A model generated the notes under the pieces. The model made no database searches, was not told the DNA's origin, and saw nothing but the letters and a program-made list of their open reading frames with translations. Positions 39,587 through 48,429 of a stretch of 64,000 nucleotides of DNA are shown here, in pieces. The translations under genes and the position numbers were made by a program. This DNA comes from Photobacterium lipolyticum (GTDB lineage: Bacteria; Pseudomonadota; Gammaproteobacteria; Enterobacterales; Vibrionaceae). Within the stretch, counting starts at the first letter, position 1. The number at the start of each line of letters is the position of its first letter. The stretch covers positions 579,998 through 643,997 of the forward strand of contig NZ_PYMC01000001.1 of NCBI RefSeq assembly GCF_003026475.1. The letters run 5' to 3'.

Positions 39587-41185
39587 TTGCATATTGTGGG
39601 CCGAGTTTTTTCTCTTGCTTTATCTGCCATCCTGATAACTATAAGCTCTAGCGTTGCTGCGCTTGAGACTGTTACGCTTCAGCTTCGCTGGTTACATCAG
39701 GCGCAATCGGCGGGATTTTACATGGCAAAAGCAAAAGGCCTGTATCAACAAGCCGGTCTCAATGTTGTGATTAAACCCGGCGGCAATAACCAGGTTCCAT
39801 TAAAAGAGGTGATCGCTAAACGTGCAGACTTTGGTGTGGGTAACACTGAGGTACTCATTGCCTATGGCCATGGTTTCCCTTTAGTCGCACTCGCGACAGT
39901 GTTCCAGCAATCTCCTTCTATTCTGATCACCACTGATAATAGCCACATCCAGACCCTCGATGATTTAGTGGGAAAAAAAGTGATGATGTTTTCTGGTACC
40001 GAAGATGCTGAACTCATTATGTTATTAGCTAAAAATAATATCGAGCTTACAGAATTTGAACAAGTTACTACCTCTGCCAATATTGAAGATTTGATTAGTG
40101 GAAAAATCGATGCTTTCAACGGCTATTTGACCAATGAACCCTATTACCTGAAAGAACGCGGTCTTAACTCTCTAATTTTTAACCCGGCAGACGACGGTAT
40201 TAATTTCTATAGCGATATCATCTTCACCCATCAGGATCTGGCACGAAATAAGCCAGAGCTCGTCGATCGTTTCCGTCAGGCGAGCATTGAAGGTTGGTAC
40301 TATGCCTTAAGCAACATTGAAGAAACCTTAGATGTTATCGAACAGCAATATCAGACCAACAAAACGCGCGCACATCTTCGGTTTGAGCTCACGACGGCAG
40401 CACACATGATCATGTCTGATTTAATCGAAATCGGGCGTATGAATCCAAATCGCTGGCAACATATTGCCGATCAGCTCGCCGCATTAAATATGTTGCCCGC
40501 GACAACTATTGATGAGAAATTCCTCTACCCCTTACGCTCAGAGTTAACCTGGCTAGACATTAAAAGCTGGGTACAAATTGGTGCCATATTACTCACCTTA
40601 ACTTCCTTAACTGCTTGCTATTTTTCATTTACAAACAATCACCTGAAAAAAGAAATCACTCGCAGAATTAAAGCAGAAGAAAAAGCGGAACGCATTGCTC
40701 GTAAAGACATGCTAACGGGGGTTGCCAACCGCTATGCATTAATTGAAACGCTGCATCAAACCGTCACCAACAGAAAAGACCGACAGCCCAATCCAGCCTT
40801 GCTGTTTATCGATTTGGATAATTTCAAAGTCGTAAACGATACCTATGGCCATCAAACCGGTGATCGGGTGCTACAACAGTTCTGCTCTCGAATGAATGGC
40901 CTGTTGCCAGAAAATGCTTTTTTTGCCCGGTTAGCGGGCGATGAGTTTATCGTATTGCTGCCGACAACAACTGAAAGCCAGGCTAATCAACTGGCGAAAC
41001 AGGTTACAGCCTGTGCAAGTAAGCCTTTTATGATAGGACCCTATCAAATTCAGATCGGGGCCAGTGTCGGCACAACGATTTACCGCTCAGGTGATACACC
41101 CGATTATTTTTTATCGCGTGCCGATAGCAAAATGTACGGCCATAAAAAACGCTCCCGACAGGAGCGTTATACCATTCAATCTTAA
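39587..41185 (+). CDS. Membrane diguanylate cyclase with periplasmic NMT1/THI5-like sensor domain
   Basis: A 532-residue protein. Signal/anchor 1-25, a periplasmic substrate-binding-protein domain of the NMT1/THI5 type (about 26-320, RWLHQAQSAGFYMAKAKGLY), one membrane helix (about 328-348), then a coiled linker and a GGDEF domain. The active-site motif is the AGDEF variant (residues 450-454 in FARLAGDEFIVLL), which is known to be active in other cyclases, with FIDLDNFKVVNDTYGH upstream. Likely makes cyclic di-GMP when a pyrimidine- or nitrile-like ligand is sensed (inference). Start is a TTG with GGAG four bases upstream; GTG at 39596 is an alternative. Confidence 0.85.
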   Translation: MHIVGRVFSLALSAILITISSSVAALETVTLQLRWLHQAQSAGFYMAKAKGLYQQAGLNVVIKPGGNNQVPLKEVIAKRADFGVGNTEVLIAYGHGFPLVALATVFQQSPSILITTDNSHIQTLDDLVGKKVMMFSGTEDAELIMLLAKNNIELTEFEQVTTSANIEDLISGKIDAFNGYLTNEPYYLKERGLNSLIFNPADDGINFYSDIIFTHQDLARNKPELVDRFRQASIEGWYYALSNIEETLDVIEQQYQTNKTRAHLRFELTTAAHMIMSDLIEIGRMNPNRWQHIADQLAALNMLPATTIDEKFLYPLRSELTWLDIKSWVQIGAILLTLTSLTACYFSFTNNHLKKEITRRIKAEEKAERIARKDMLTGVANRYALIETLHQTVTNRKDRQPNPALLFIDLDNFKVVNDTYGHQTGDRVLQQFCSRMNGLLPENAFFARLAGDEFIVLLPTTTESQANQLAKQVTACASKPFMIGPYQIQIGASVGTTIYRSGDTPDYFLSRADSKMYGHKKRSRQERYTIQS

Positions 41186-41196
41186 GCCGGTGAACG

Positions 41197-41601
41197 TTAT
41201 ACCGAAGTCACTTCAACATGAAGTTTTACCTGTTCATGGGAATCGTTATCAACCGTTTCAAATGATGTAGGCGAATTCAAACCCGTTGATAGTGTGGGTG
41301 AGATAATGGTACGCCACGCACCGTCATCAAGACGCTCTTGTACCTTGAAAGCAATTATCACTTCTTCCGCTGATACTTCCAGCAACTCTGCACTACCAAC
41401 CAGTTCACGCGCACTGCTCCCCTCTTCTGAGGTGCCGAAAAAAACCGTTTCTTCCCCAGGTAACAGAGACAGTGACGTATTTACCGTCTGCTTGGTATCT
41501 AAACCAGTCAGTTCAAAGTTAACGTCTAATAACCAATCGGCCATGGCTAAAGGGCTTAACAGTGCACTAAAGAGCACTAAACCTTTACTCCATTCATTCA
41601 T
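41197..41601 (-). CDS. Predicted periplasmic protein, function unknown
   Basis: A 134-residue protein with a signal peptide (1-21, ending LAMA, then DWLLDVNFELTGLDTKQT). The rest is beta-rich and acidic, with no cysteine, suggesting a secreted beta-sandwich. It ends 12 bp from the convergent cyclase gene and follows the DUF2919 gene by 5 bp, so the two are co-transcribed. I do not recognise the family. Confidence 0.65.
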   Translation of the reverse strand: MNEWSKGLVLFSALLSPLAMADWLLDVNFELTGLDTKQTVNTSLSLLPGEETVFFGTSEEGSSARELVGSAELLEVSAEEVIIAFKVQERLDDGAWRTIISPTLSTGLNSPTSFETVDNDSHEQVKLHVEVTSV

Positions 41602-41606
41602 TTGCT

Positions 41607-42068
41607 TTACCTCTCTATGGGCTTATCTGCAAATGTATTCCTGACTCGGGTGCTTCTCATCAAGTACAAGCTGAACCAAAGGGTAAGCAACATCGTCGTT
41701 GCGCGAGTCCAGCTGAATGCACCATGTGTGAGCGACAGGTGATACAGTTGCAGTAAACAATCAGTTATATAGGCAGCAAGTAATAGTTTTTTGCCGTGCT
41801 GCCATAAAAAATTCATTACGTTGTGATTTTTATATCGCTGGCCGGATAACCACATCAACAGTAGTGCGGGTAGCCCTATCACCATACCGACATATAAGCT
41901 TTCTCGTAATGGATAGAAAATTGTCAGTATTTGCGATCCCTGATCGCGGCTGGCTCCAGCCATTACAAAGACAATCCACGCTTTGGCACTGAATGCCAAA
42001 GCTAACCACAACATCATCGAAGGCTTTAACAAGCCATGCTTGTCATAAGCATCAATTGGATAAAACAA
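41607..42068 (-). CDS. DUF2919 family inner-membrane protein (YfeZ-like)
   Basis: A 153-residue integral membrane protein with four predicted helices (about 17-37, 57-75, 92-110, 122-140). The N-terminal YPIDAYDKHGLLKPSMMLWL and the segment YPLRESLYVGMVIGLPALLL are typical of DUF2919 (E. coli YfeZ). Function unknown; in E. coli it neighbours yfeX. Confidence 0.78.
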   Translation of the reverse strand: MFYPIDAYDKHGLLKPSMMLWLALAFSAKAWIVFVMAGASRDQGSQILTIFYPLRESLYVGMVIGLPALLLMWLSGQRYKNHNVMNFLWQHGKKLLLAAYITDCLLQLYHLSLTHGAFSWTRATTMLLTLWFSLYLMRSTRVRNTFADKPIER

Positions 42069-42596
42069 AGTGTTTCCTCACACATCCTCTCTCTATGAGC
42101 AATGGTGGCAAATCACACCAAATTCAACCAGTTGAATATAATGTACATTGTATTTATTGTTTTCGTAAGATAATCCATCTCGATAGAATAATAACCTCGC
42201 CGTGGTTAATTCTGTGGTACACCGCACTTTTCAATTATTCATCTTGTAGCCAAGATCACGCTTTACCTTCTAATAAACACACAAATTCTGTTTTTATTAC
42301 GAAAACAACGATGTCATAACAACTTCTGAAATTTTATAAAAAATAACCACAACCGATAAATATCAACAACTTAACTATTTACAGGCAGTGAGGCGAACCG
42401 ATAAATGTTTATTCATCGATTGAAATATTCCTACATATCTCACAATTATATTCACTAAAAACAGACTCCCCCCAAGTAAAGACAAGGTATATACCCATGC
42501 TGGATCACTCCGAAGGGCGAGTTTTCCTGCATCTTGAGGTTACTTGGGTATAATCACAAAAACACCTCTATGATCAGACCATTGAGCGGAGTTAAA
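42069..42596. other. Intergenic region between DUF2919 and DUF2956 genes
   Basis: 528 bp, AT-rich, with no supported gene. The right third holds repeat B2 (42490-42552). Confidence 0.45.
42490..42552 (-). repeat. MITE-like dispersed repeat, copy B2
   Basis: A 63-bp unit with inverted termini TATACCCA ... TGGGTATA. Read on the minus strand, the core CCAAGTAACCTCAAGATGCA aligns with copies at 24161, 59115 and 61472. It lies 45 bp upstream of the DUF2956 start and may carry promoter or RNA-structure function. Confidence 0.75.
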
Positions 42597-42938
42597 ATGA
42601 CCATCCAGAAAAACCCAAATACCCCCTCACCAGAAACGCAAGCTGAAGCAATGCGCATTGCGAAAGCGACACAAAAGCCAGGCCAAACCAAAGATCAGAC
42701 TAAATTGGTTGCGGCCGGCATTCAAAAGGGCATCGAACTCTATAAGAAACAGCAAAAAGTCAAAGCGCGTGAACGTGACAAGCTGCGTAAAAAACAGGTC
42801 AGCGGCAAACAGGAACAACCTAAAGAAGTGGCTGCAGCCACTCCAGAAAAAGTCGTCATTCATAAACAACACTGGTTGCCATGGGTGCTACTCTTGGTCT
42901 CATGGGTAGGATTTGCCTATTTTCTAATGCAATCGTGA
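42597..42938 (+). CDS. DUF2956 family membrane-anchored protein
   Basis: A 113-residue protein starting at 42597 (GGAG upstream). N-terminal motif SPETQAEAMRIAKATQKPGQ and GIQKGIELYKKQQKVKARER, then a strongly basic helix and a single C-terminal membrane helix (LPWVLLLVSWVGFAYFLMQS). Typical of DUF2956 from vibrios and Shewanella; function unknown. Confidence 0.8.
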   Translation: MTIQKNPNTPSPETQAEAMRIAKATQKPGQTKDQTKLVAAGIQKGIELYKKQQKVKARERDKLRKKQVSGKQEQPKEVAAATPEKVVIHKQHWLPWVLLLVSWVGFAYFLMQS

Positions 42939-42984
42939 CACAACCATAAATCATAAGACCACACAAAAAAACAGGACGGCAAAA

Positions 42985-43443
42985 ATGAAGCTTCAATTAA
43001 AAAAGCCCCTATTTCTGCTAGCAAGCACCGCTATTTTGTTCGGTTGTTCGAACGCCGACACTGATAATGTATCATTCCCTGATCGCTCAATGCAGCCATG
43101 CCGAGAGAAGCCAAATTGCGTATCGACTCTCGACGAACGACATGAGTACCAATTAGCGGGGTTCGGCCTGACCGAAACGGGTATTAACAATTGGAATCTT
43201 ATCGAACAACTAGCACTATCATTACCCGGTGCCAGCTTAGGTTCTCAAAAGGATGGTTACATTCGGGTCGAATGCCGCAGTAGCATATTTAAGTTTGTTG
43301 ATGATTTTGAAGTGCGCCTGCAAGACAACCGGCTTATTGTGCGTTCAGAGTCACGGGTGGGTTATTCAGATTTCGGCGTTAATCGTAAACGTGCAGAACT
43401 GTTCCGCAGTAAGCTCTCTGAAGCGGGCTACATAAAACCGTAG
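42985..43443 (+). CDS. DUF1499 family lipoprotein
   Basis: A 152-residue predicted lipoprotein. The signal ends in the lipobox LFGCSN (Cys21). The DUF1499 core contains CREKPNCVSTL, DGYIRVECRSSIFKFVDDFE and RSESRVGYSDFGVNRKRAEL. Cellular role unknown. Probably co-transcribed with the upstream DUF2956 gene (46 bp apart). Confidence 0.82.
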   Translation: MKLQLKKPLFLLASTAILFGCSNADTDNVSFPDRSMQPCREKPNCVSTLDERHEYQLAGFGLTETGINNWNLIEQLALSLPGASLGSQKDGYIRVECRSSIFKFVDDFEVRLQDNRLIVRSESRVGYSDFGVNRKRAELFRSKLSEAGYIKP

Positions 43444-43469
43444 CTACCTGGCGATGAATTAGCGCATTA

Positions 43470-43498
43470 AAAAGCCACGTCTGACAGACATGGCTTTT
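43470..43498. terminator. Bidirectional terminator between DUF1499 gene and the nap operon
   Basis: AAAAGCCA / TGGCTTTT stem between convergent units, with T-runs on both strands. Confidence 0.75.
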
Positions 43499-43540
43499 CA
43501 TTACTTTTTTACGCTGCAGTAGCTAACTACAGTCAGGGGA

Positions 43541-43675
43541 TTAGAGATTTTTGTCTTTACCCAGCGCCAGTACCCCTACCGATATCGCAGCGACAACAGC
43601 AAACCCCGTTAAAATGATAACAGGCATTGCGGCATAACCTAGCGCGTGCCAAATAATCGACTCTAATGTACTCAT
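43541..43675 (-). CDS. TIGR02808 family very small membrane protein
   Basis: A 44-residue protein (MSTLESIIWHALGYAAMPVI, then a Gly/Ala/Val membrane helix ending LALGKDKNL) that is nearly all one transmembrane segment. A family of this size and placement, TIGR02808, is described in Photobacterium profundum and Vibrio beside periplasmic nitrate reductase genes. Too short for automatic ORF calling. It is the last gene of the nap operon, 21 bp after napC, with GTGAG-type ribosome site. It may stabilise the NapC quinol-oxidising complex (inference). Confidence 0.85.
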   Translation of the reverse strand: MSTLESIIWHALGYAAMPVIILTGFAVVAAISVGVLALGKDKNL

Positions 43676-43696
43676 CGTATACTCACCTTTTAGTTG

Positions 43697-44269
43697 TTAC
43701 CAACCTTCAACATCTTTCATGTCAGGTAATTTATGTGCAATACCTTTATGGCAATCCACACACGTTTTCTCACCCGATGCCAATGCCGTGGAGTGCTGTT
43801 TAACACTACGCGGGCCTTGTTCTGAAAAGTCCATATATTCGAAGTTATGGCAGTTACGACATTCCTGCGAATCATTTTCTTTCATCCGGTGCCACTCACG
43901 GTTAGCAAGGTATGCCCGGCGCTCTTTGAATTTTTCTTCGGTACCGATAGTCCCCATCGCAAAAGCCACCAGCTCTTTTGATGCCTGCACTTTACGAACG
44001 ATCTTATCTGTCCAGTTATGAGGTACGTGGCAGTCAGAGCAAATCGCCCGCACACCAGAGCGGTTCGAGAAGTGAACCGTTTCACGGATCTCTTTCACAA
44101 TCGGCGCATGGCAGCCTGAGCAAAACTCTTCGGTATTGGTTGCTTCCATTCCGGTGTTAAATGCCCCCCAGAATAACAAGCCGCCCATAAATCCCATGAA
44201 TAAGACGACACCAACGGCCACTTTACTTGGCGATGTCAGTCTTCTCCAAAATGCCTTTAAAAGGTTCAT
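43697..44269 (-). CDS. napC: Membrane tetraheme cytochrome c NapC
   Basis: A 190-residue NapC/NirT-family quinol dehydrogenase. N-terminal membrane anchor (about 17-37), then four CXXCH heme sites: CSGCH, CSDCH, CRNCH and CVDCH. Passes electrons from the quinol pool to NapB/NapA. Confidence 0.95.
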   Translation of the reverse strand: MNLLKAFWRRLTSPSKVAVGVVLFMGFMGGLLFWGAFNTGMEATNTEEFCSGCHAPIVKEIRETVHFSNRSGVRAICSDCHVPHNWTDKIVRKVQASKELVAFAMGTIGTEEKFKERRAYLANREWHRMKENDSQECRNCHNFEYMDFSEQGPRSVKQHSTALASGEKTCVDCHKGIAHKLPDMKDVEGW

Positions 44270-44299
44270 ATATAGCCTCTCTTTTTATTGTGGCTATAA

Positions 44300-44779
44300 T
44301 TAGCGCAGAGCATCAACACGTTGGAAATCATTTTCAACCAATGGCTTTGCATCAGCTTGAGGTACATGGCATTGCAAACAGAAGTAACGACGAGGGGAAA
44401 CATCTGATAATACCTGTCCTTCACGGGTCTGATAGTGGGTTACACTGATTTTTGTTGCACCCATTTCTTTTGCATTTTTCCAACTGTGGCACGCCAGACA
44501 TTTGTTGGCATTTAGCGATACTTCGTAATTACGAATGGAATGTGGAACTAAAGGTGGCTGATAAACATAATCACTATCAATCGTCCCCTGATCGCGAGGG
44601 AAGCGTTTGAAATCATCAGCGGGACGGGTGGTTTCCAGCTCGCTAACACCACGTAAAGATTCTACCCCACCAATACCGCCAGCATTAGTAACGGCTTGGT
44701 TGTTAAGCTCTTCTGCCCCCTGCACTGCACTGGCTAAAAACATACCAACAGTCATGACCGCTAAAACTAGTCGCTTCAT
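44300..44779 (-). CDS. napB: Diheme cytochrome c NapB
   Basis: A 159-residue periplasmic small subunit of nitrate reductase. Signal peptide 1-21 (ending VQGA) and two heme sites, CLACH and CLQCH. The order napA-napB-napC lacks the napGH genes of E. coli. Confidence 0.95.
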   Translation of the reverse strand: MKRLVLAVMTVGMFLASAVQGAEELNNQAVTNAGGIGGVESLRGVSELETTRPADDFKRFPRDQGTIDSDYVYQPPLVPHSIRNYEVSLNANKCLACHSWKNAKEMGATKISVTHYQTREGQVLSDVSPRRYFCLQCHVPQADAKPLVENDFQRVDALR

Positions 44780-44829
44780 TGTATTCTCCGCCTTATGGCT
44801 AAATTCGTTTCAAGAAAGGTAACTACCGA

Positions 44830-44864
44830 ATCCCTGTCCCCCTCATATCTCTGCGTACAGGGAT
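44830..44864 (-). other. Hairpin between napA and napB
   Basis: ATCCCTGT / ACAGGGAT separated by 19 nt, in the 110-bp napA-napB gap on the minus strand. There is no T-run, so it may protect or process the mRNA rather than terminate it. Confidence 0.45.
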
Positions 44865-44889
44865 CAAGCAGCCAGCTTCATACGATTAA

Positions 44890-47376
44890 TTAAACTTTAG
44901 TGATCTTGATTGGGCACTTTTTAAAATCTGTCTGCTTAGACAGCGGATCAGTGGCATCCAAAATCAGTTTGTTAACCAAGATGCGAGCATCAAAGAATGG
45001 TACAAAGACCAAACCGACAGGAGGACGGTTACGACCTCGGGTTTCAACTCGACAACGAACTTCACCACGACGAGATGCCAATAACACTTCATCACCACGG
45101 CGCAGGCCACGGGCCTGGGCATCATCAGGGTGGATATAACAAACCGCATCAGGCACTGCTTTGTACAATTCAGGGACACGGCGGGTCATAGTTCCGGTAT
45201 GCCAGTGCTCTAATACACGGCCAGTACATAACCACATGTCATAATCTTTATCTGGCATTTCCGGAGCAGGCTCATACGGTGCAAAAATGATATTTGCTTT
45301 ACCGTCTGGCTTACCATAGAACTTAAAGCCAGTGCCTTCAGGAACATATGGATCTGAACCTTCAGCAAAACGCCATTGTGTTTCTTTGCCATCAACAACC
45401 GGCCAGCGCAAACCACGTACTTTATGGTACGTATCATAGGGTGCTAAATCGTGACCATGACCGCGACCAAATGCTGCGTATTCTTCAAACAGGCCTTTTT
45501 GCAGATAGAAACCCTGCGCTTTTGCATCATCGTTAAGCTCTTGCGCTTCAGAAAGCGGGAACTTATCCACCTGGCCATTACGGAACAGCACTTCATACAT
45601 GCTCTTACCGCGGTATTCAGGCATTTTCGCCAGCAGATCATCACCCCACACTTCTTCAATCTTGAAGCGCTTAGAGAATTCCATTAGCTGCCAAAGATCT
45701 GATTTTGCATCACCCTGCGCTTCAACCTGCTGGTACCAGGCTTGAGTACGACGCTCGGCATTACCGTAAGCGCCTTCTTTTTCTACCCACATTGCAGTCG
45801 GAAGGATCAAATCAGACGCCTGAGCAGTTACTGTTGGGTACGGATCAGAACAAACAATGAAGTTTGCCGGGTTACGGTAACCAGGCAGACGTTCTTCATT
45901 AATATTCGGGCCCGCCTGCATGTTGTTATTACACATAACCCAGTAAGCATTTAGCTTGCCGTCTTTTAGCATGCGATCCTGGACGACCGCGTGATAACCC
46001 GGTTTTGGCGGAATCGTACCTTCAGGCAGTTTCCAGATTTTTTCTGCGATCGCACGGTGCTTGGGATTTGCCACCACCATGTCGGCTGGCAAACGGTGAG
46101 AGAACGTACCCACTTCGCGCGCTGTACCACAGGCAGACGGCTGGCCAGTCAACGAGAACGGGCTGTTACCCGGCTGAGAGATCTTACCGGTTAATAGGTG
46201 AATATTGTAAACCAGGCTGTTCATCCACACACCGCGGGTATGTTGGTTCATCCCCATGGTCCATAGCGACATCACTTTTACTTTCGGATCTGCGTACTGC
46301 TTTGCCATCTCCAGCAGTTTTTCTTGGGAAACCCCAGACATTTCAGATGCTTTTTCTAACGTATACTCTGCAACCGACGCTTTATACTCCTCAAAGCTCA
46401 TCGGGTGCATTTTGCCGACGTTCGGATTTTCGGCCTTCTGCTGCAGCGGATGCTCATCACGAAGACCGTAACCAATGTCTGCCGTCGCACGCTTGAAGTG
46501 AGTATGCTTATCAACAAAGTCCCAGTTCACGGCATCATTTTGGATGATGTAGTTAGCAATGAAGTTAGCAATTGCCAGATCGGTCTGCGGTTCGAAAATC
46601 ATACCGTTATCAGCCAGTTCAAATGAACGGTGATAATAGGTCGACAACACGTTTACTTTGACATGAGGATGACTTAAACGGCGATCAGTAATACGTGTCC
46701 ATAGAACCGGGTGCATTTCAGCCATGTTTGAACCCCAAAGCACAAACGCATCGGCATGTTCGAAATCATCGTAGCAGCCCATCGGCTCATCGATACCAAA
46801 GGTACGCATGAAAGCACCGACAGCAGAAGCCATACAGTGACGCGCATTTGGATCGATGTTGTTAGAGCGGAAGCCGGCTTTCATCATTTTTGAAGCGGCA
46901 TACCCTTCCATGACGGTCCACTGACCAGAACCGAACATACCCACACTTGTCGGGCCTTTCTCTTTCAGTGCAGCTTTCCATTTCTCTGCCATAATATCGA
47001 AGGCTTGATCCCAGGAAATAGGGGCAAAGTCGCCGTCTTTGTCAAACTTGCCGTTTTTCATCCGCAGCATAGGCGTTTGCAGACGGTCTTTTCCGTACAT
47101 AATCTTAGAGAGGAAATAACCTTTGATACAGTTCAGGCCTTTGTTGACAGGCGCTTCCGGATCCCCCTGAGTGGCAACGACACGACCATTCTGCGTACCT
47201 ACCAATACCGAACAACCTGTACCACAAAAACGACACGGAGCCTTATCCCACTTAATTTTGGTTTGGTCAGAACTAACAATTAAGTTAGTTGCTGACGCTG
47301 GCAAGCTAATACCAGCAACAGCTGCCGCAGATGCAGCCGCGTTTGCCTTAACAAACGCACGTCTTGTCATTTTCAT
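44890..47376 (-). CDS. napA: Periplasmic nitrate reductase catalytic subunit NapA
   Basis: An 828-residue molybdoenzyme that reduces nitrate to nitrite. Tat signal (TRRAFVK, residues 4-10), [4Fe-4S] cysteines Cys48, Cys51, Cys55 and Cys83, and the molybdenum-ligating Cys181 in [18 protein letters not shown]. Bis-MGD-binding domains follow. The start overlaps the napD stop by 4 bp (ATGA), so translation is coupled. Confidence 0.97.
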   Translation of the reverse strand: MKMTRRAFVKANAAASAAAVAGISLPASATNLIVSSDQTKIKWDKAPCRFCGTGCSVLVGTQNGRVVATQGDPEAPVNKGLNCIKGYFLSKIMYGKDRLQTPMLRMKNGKFDKDGDFAPISWDQAFDIMAEKWKAALKEKGPTSVGMFGSGQWTVMEGYAASKMMKAGFRSNNIDPNARHCMASAVGAFMRTFGIDEPMGCYDDFEHADAFVLWGSNMAEMHPVLWTRITDRRLSHPHVKVNVLSTYYHRSFELADNGMIFEPQTDLAIANFIANYIIQNDAVNWDFVDKHTHFKRATADIGYGLRDEHPLQQKAENPNVGKMHPMSFEEYKASVAEYTLEKASEMSGVSQEKLLEMAKQYADPKVKVMSLWTMGMNQHTRGVWMNSLVYNIHLLTGKISQPGNSPFSLTGQPSACGTAREVGTFSHRLPADMVVANPKHRAIAEKIWKLPEGTIPPKPGYHAVVQDRMLKDGKLNAYWVMCNNNMQAGPNINEERLPGYRNPANFIVCSDPYPTVTAQASDLILPTAMWVEKEGAYGNAERRTQAWYQQVEAQGDAKSDLWQLMEFSKRFKIEEVWGDDLLAKMPEYRGKSMYEVLFRNGQVDKFPLSEAQELNDDAKAQGFYLQKGLFEEYAAFGRGHGHDLAPYDTYHKVRGLRWPVVDGKETQWRFAEGSDPYVPEGTGFKFYGKPDGKANIIFAPYEPAPEMPDKDYDMWLCTGRVLEHWHTGTMTRRVPELYKAVPDAVCYIHPDDAQARGLRRGDEVLLASRRGEVRCRVETRGRNRPPVGLVFVPFFDARILVNKLILDATDPLSKQTDFKKCPIKITKV

Positions 47377-47645
47377 GAGTCATCCTCAGATTGCGGATCA
47401 AAGTGTTCAATTTGGTGGTACACTAAAAAAGTGATTAAAACATGTTCTAAATTATTTATTTTATCTATAGTATCAGTCACATAACCCTGATTCGCGGTTT
47501 CCAGAACGACAATGATCTTTCCCTCTTCGCTCTCACCATGAATTTCCGTGTTCGGGAAATCAAGTATCTGAGTTTTCACGACTTCTAAATGATCAGGTTT
47601 TACATGTACAACCAGGCTAGAGATATGCACTTCCTGTTGCGCCAT
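47373..47645 (-). CDS. napD: NapA maturation chaperone NapD
   Basis: A 90-residue ferredoxin-like chaperone that binds the NapA Tat signal. N-terminal [20 protein letters not shown] and [20 protein letters not shown] are family features. Between napF and napA. Confidence 0.92.
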   Translation of the reverse strand: MAQQEVHISSLVVHVKPDHLEVVKTQILDFPNTEIHGESEEGKIIVVLETANQGYVTDTIDKINNLEHVLITFLVYHQIEHFDPQSEDDS

Positions 47646-47648
47646 AGG

Positions 47649-48140
47649 CTATTTCTCTTCTACTTCGTTAATCACCATGGTGATTGCTGATGTCGGACAA
47701 ACCGATAAACAGGCACCACAGCCTGTGCAATCATCTGCTTTCAGAGCTGGCTGGGCGACCCCGCCTGCTTGCAGCCTGAAACGTATTGCTTGTACTTCAC
47801 ACATGTCACCGCAGCTGCGGCACTCAATCTTGTTATGTGCCAGACAACTCTGGTTAATCTGAGCTTTCAGCTCCCAGGGATTGTCCGTTTGTGGATGGAA
47901 TAATGACTCAGGACAAGCTTCTGCGCAGCGGTAGCAAAAAGTACATTCACCATAGTTAAAGTCGATGGTTGGAAACCCTCCATCGCCTTTTACAATAATC
48001 TGGGATTCACATGCACTGATGCATTTATTGCAGCGGGTGCAGCTATCAGTAAAAACTGCTTCATCAATAACCCATGGCAAGCGCTGCAATTCAGGAGTGC
48101 GACGACGCGTAAACATTTTACGACGTGAACGATCGAACAT
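47649..48140 (-). CDS. napF: Ferredoxin-type protein NapF
   Basis: A 163-residue iron-sulfur protein with four-cysteine clusters: CTRCNKCISACES, CTFCYRCAEACPES, CRSCGDMCEV and CTGCGACLSVCPTSA. It assists loading of the NapA Fe-S cluster in the cytoplasm. First gene of the nap operon. Confidence 0.93.
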   Translation of the reverse strand: MFDRSRRKMFTRRRTPELQRLPWVIDEAVFTDSCTRCNKCISACESQIIVKGDGGFPTIDFNYGECTFCYRCAEACPESLFHPQTDNPWELKAQINQSCLAHNKIECRSCGDMCEVQAIRFRLQAGGVAQPALKADDCTGCGACLSVCPTSAITMVINEVEEK

Positions 48141-48279
48141 TTGCTAACACCTTTGGTAAAGTAATGTGAAAATAAGCATTTTTACGGGCAGCACTCAATG
48201 CGGTAAGACAGTATATAAAGTTGTCATAACTCATCATCTTTTTACATGACTAGTTTAAATCCAGTAATAATTGCTTAAA

Positions 48280-48295
48280 TACCCAGTAAGGGCTA
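48280..48295 (-). promoter_or_regulatory. NarP-type 7-2-7 site upstream of napF
   Basis: TACCCAG-TA-AGGGCTA, an inverted pair of TACYYMT-like heptamers with 2-bp spacing, the arrangement bound by NarP. It lies between napF and the FNR-like site, as in the E. coli napF control region, though the separation differs. Confidence 0.45.
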
Positions 48296-48308
48296 AATAT
48301 AGGTGAAA

Positions 48309-48322
48309 TTGTTTTGGATCAA
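48309..48322 (-). promoter_or_regulatory. FNR-type site in the nap-narQ intergenic region
   Basis: TTGTT-TTGG-ATCAA differs from the FNR consensus TTGAT-N4-ATCAA by one base. It is placed to activate napF under low oxygen. Confidence 0.55.
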
Positions 48323-48429
48323 TAAAATAAAGGGACAACCTTCACATTATTCTACTAAGGAATTCATAAGCCAGCTTCGCTTACGCATGCCTACGATCAC
48401 ATAAGTCATTATTTAAATAAGGAATTACT

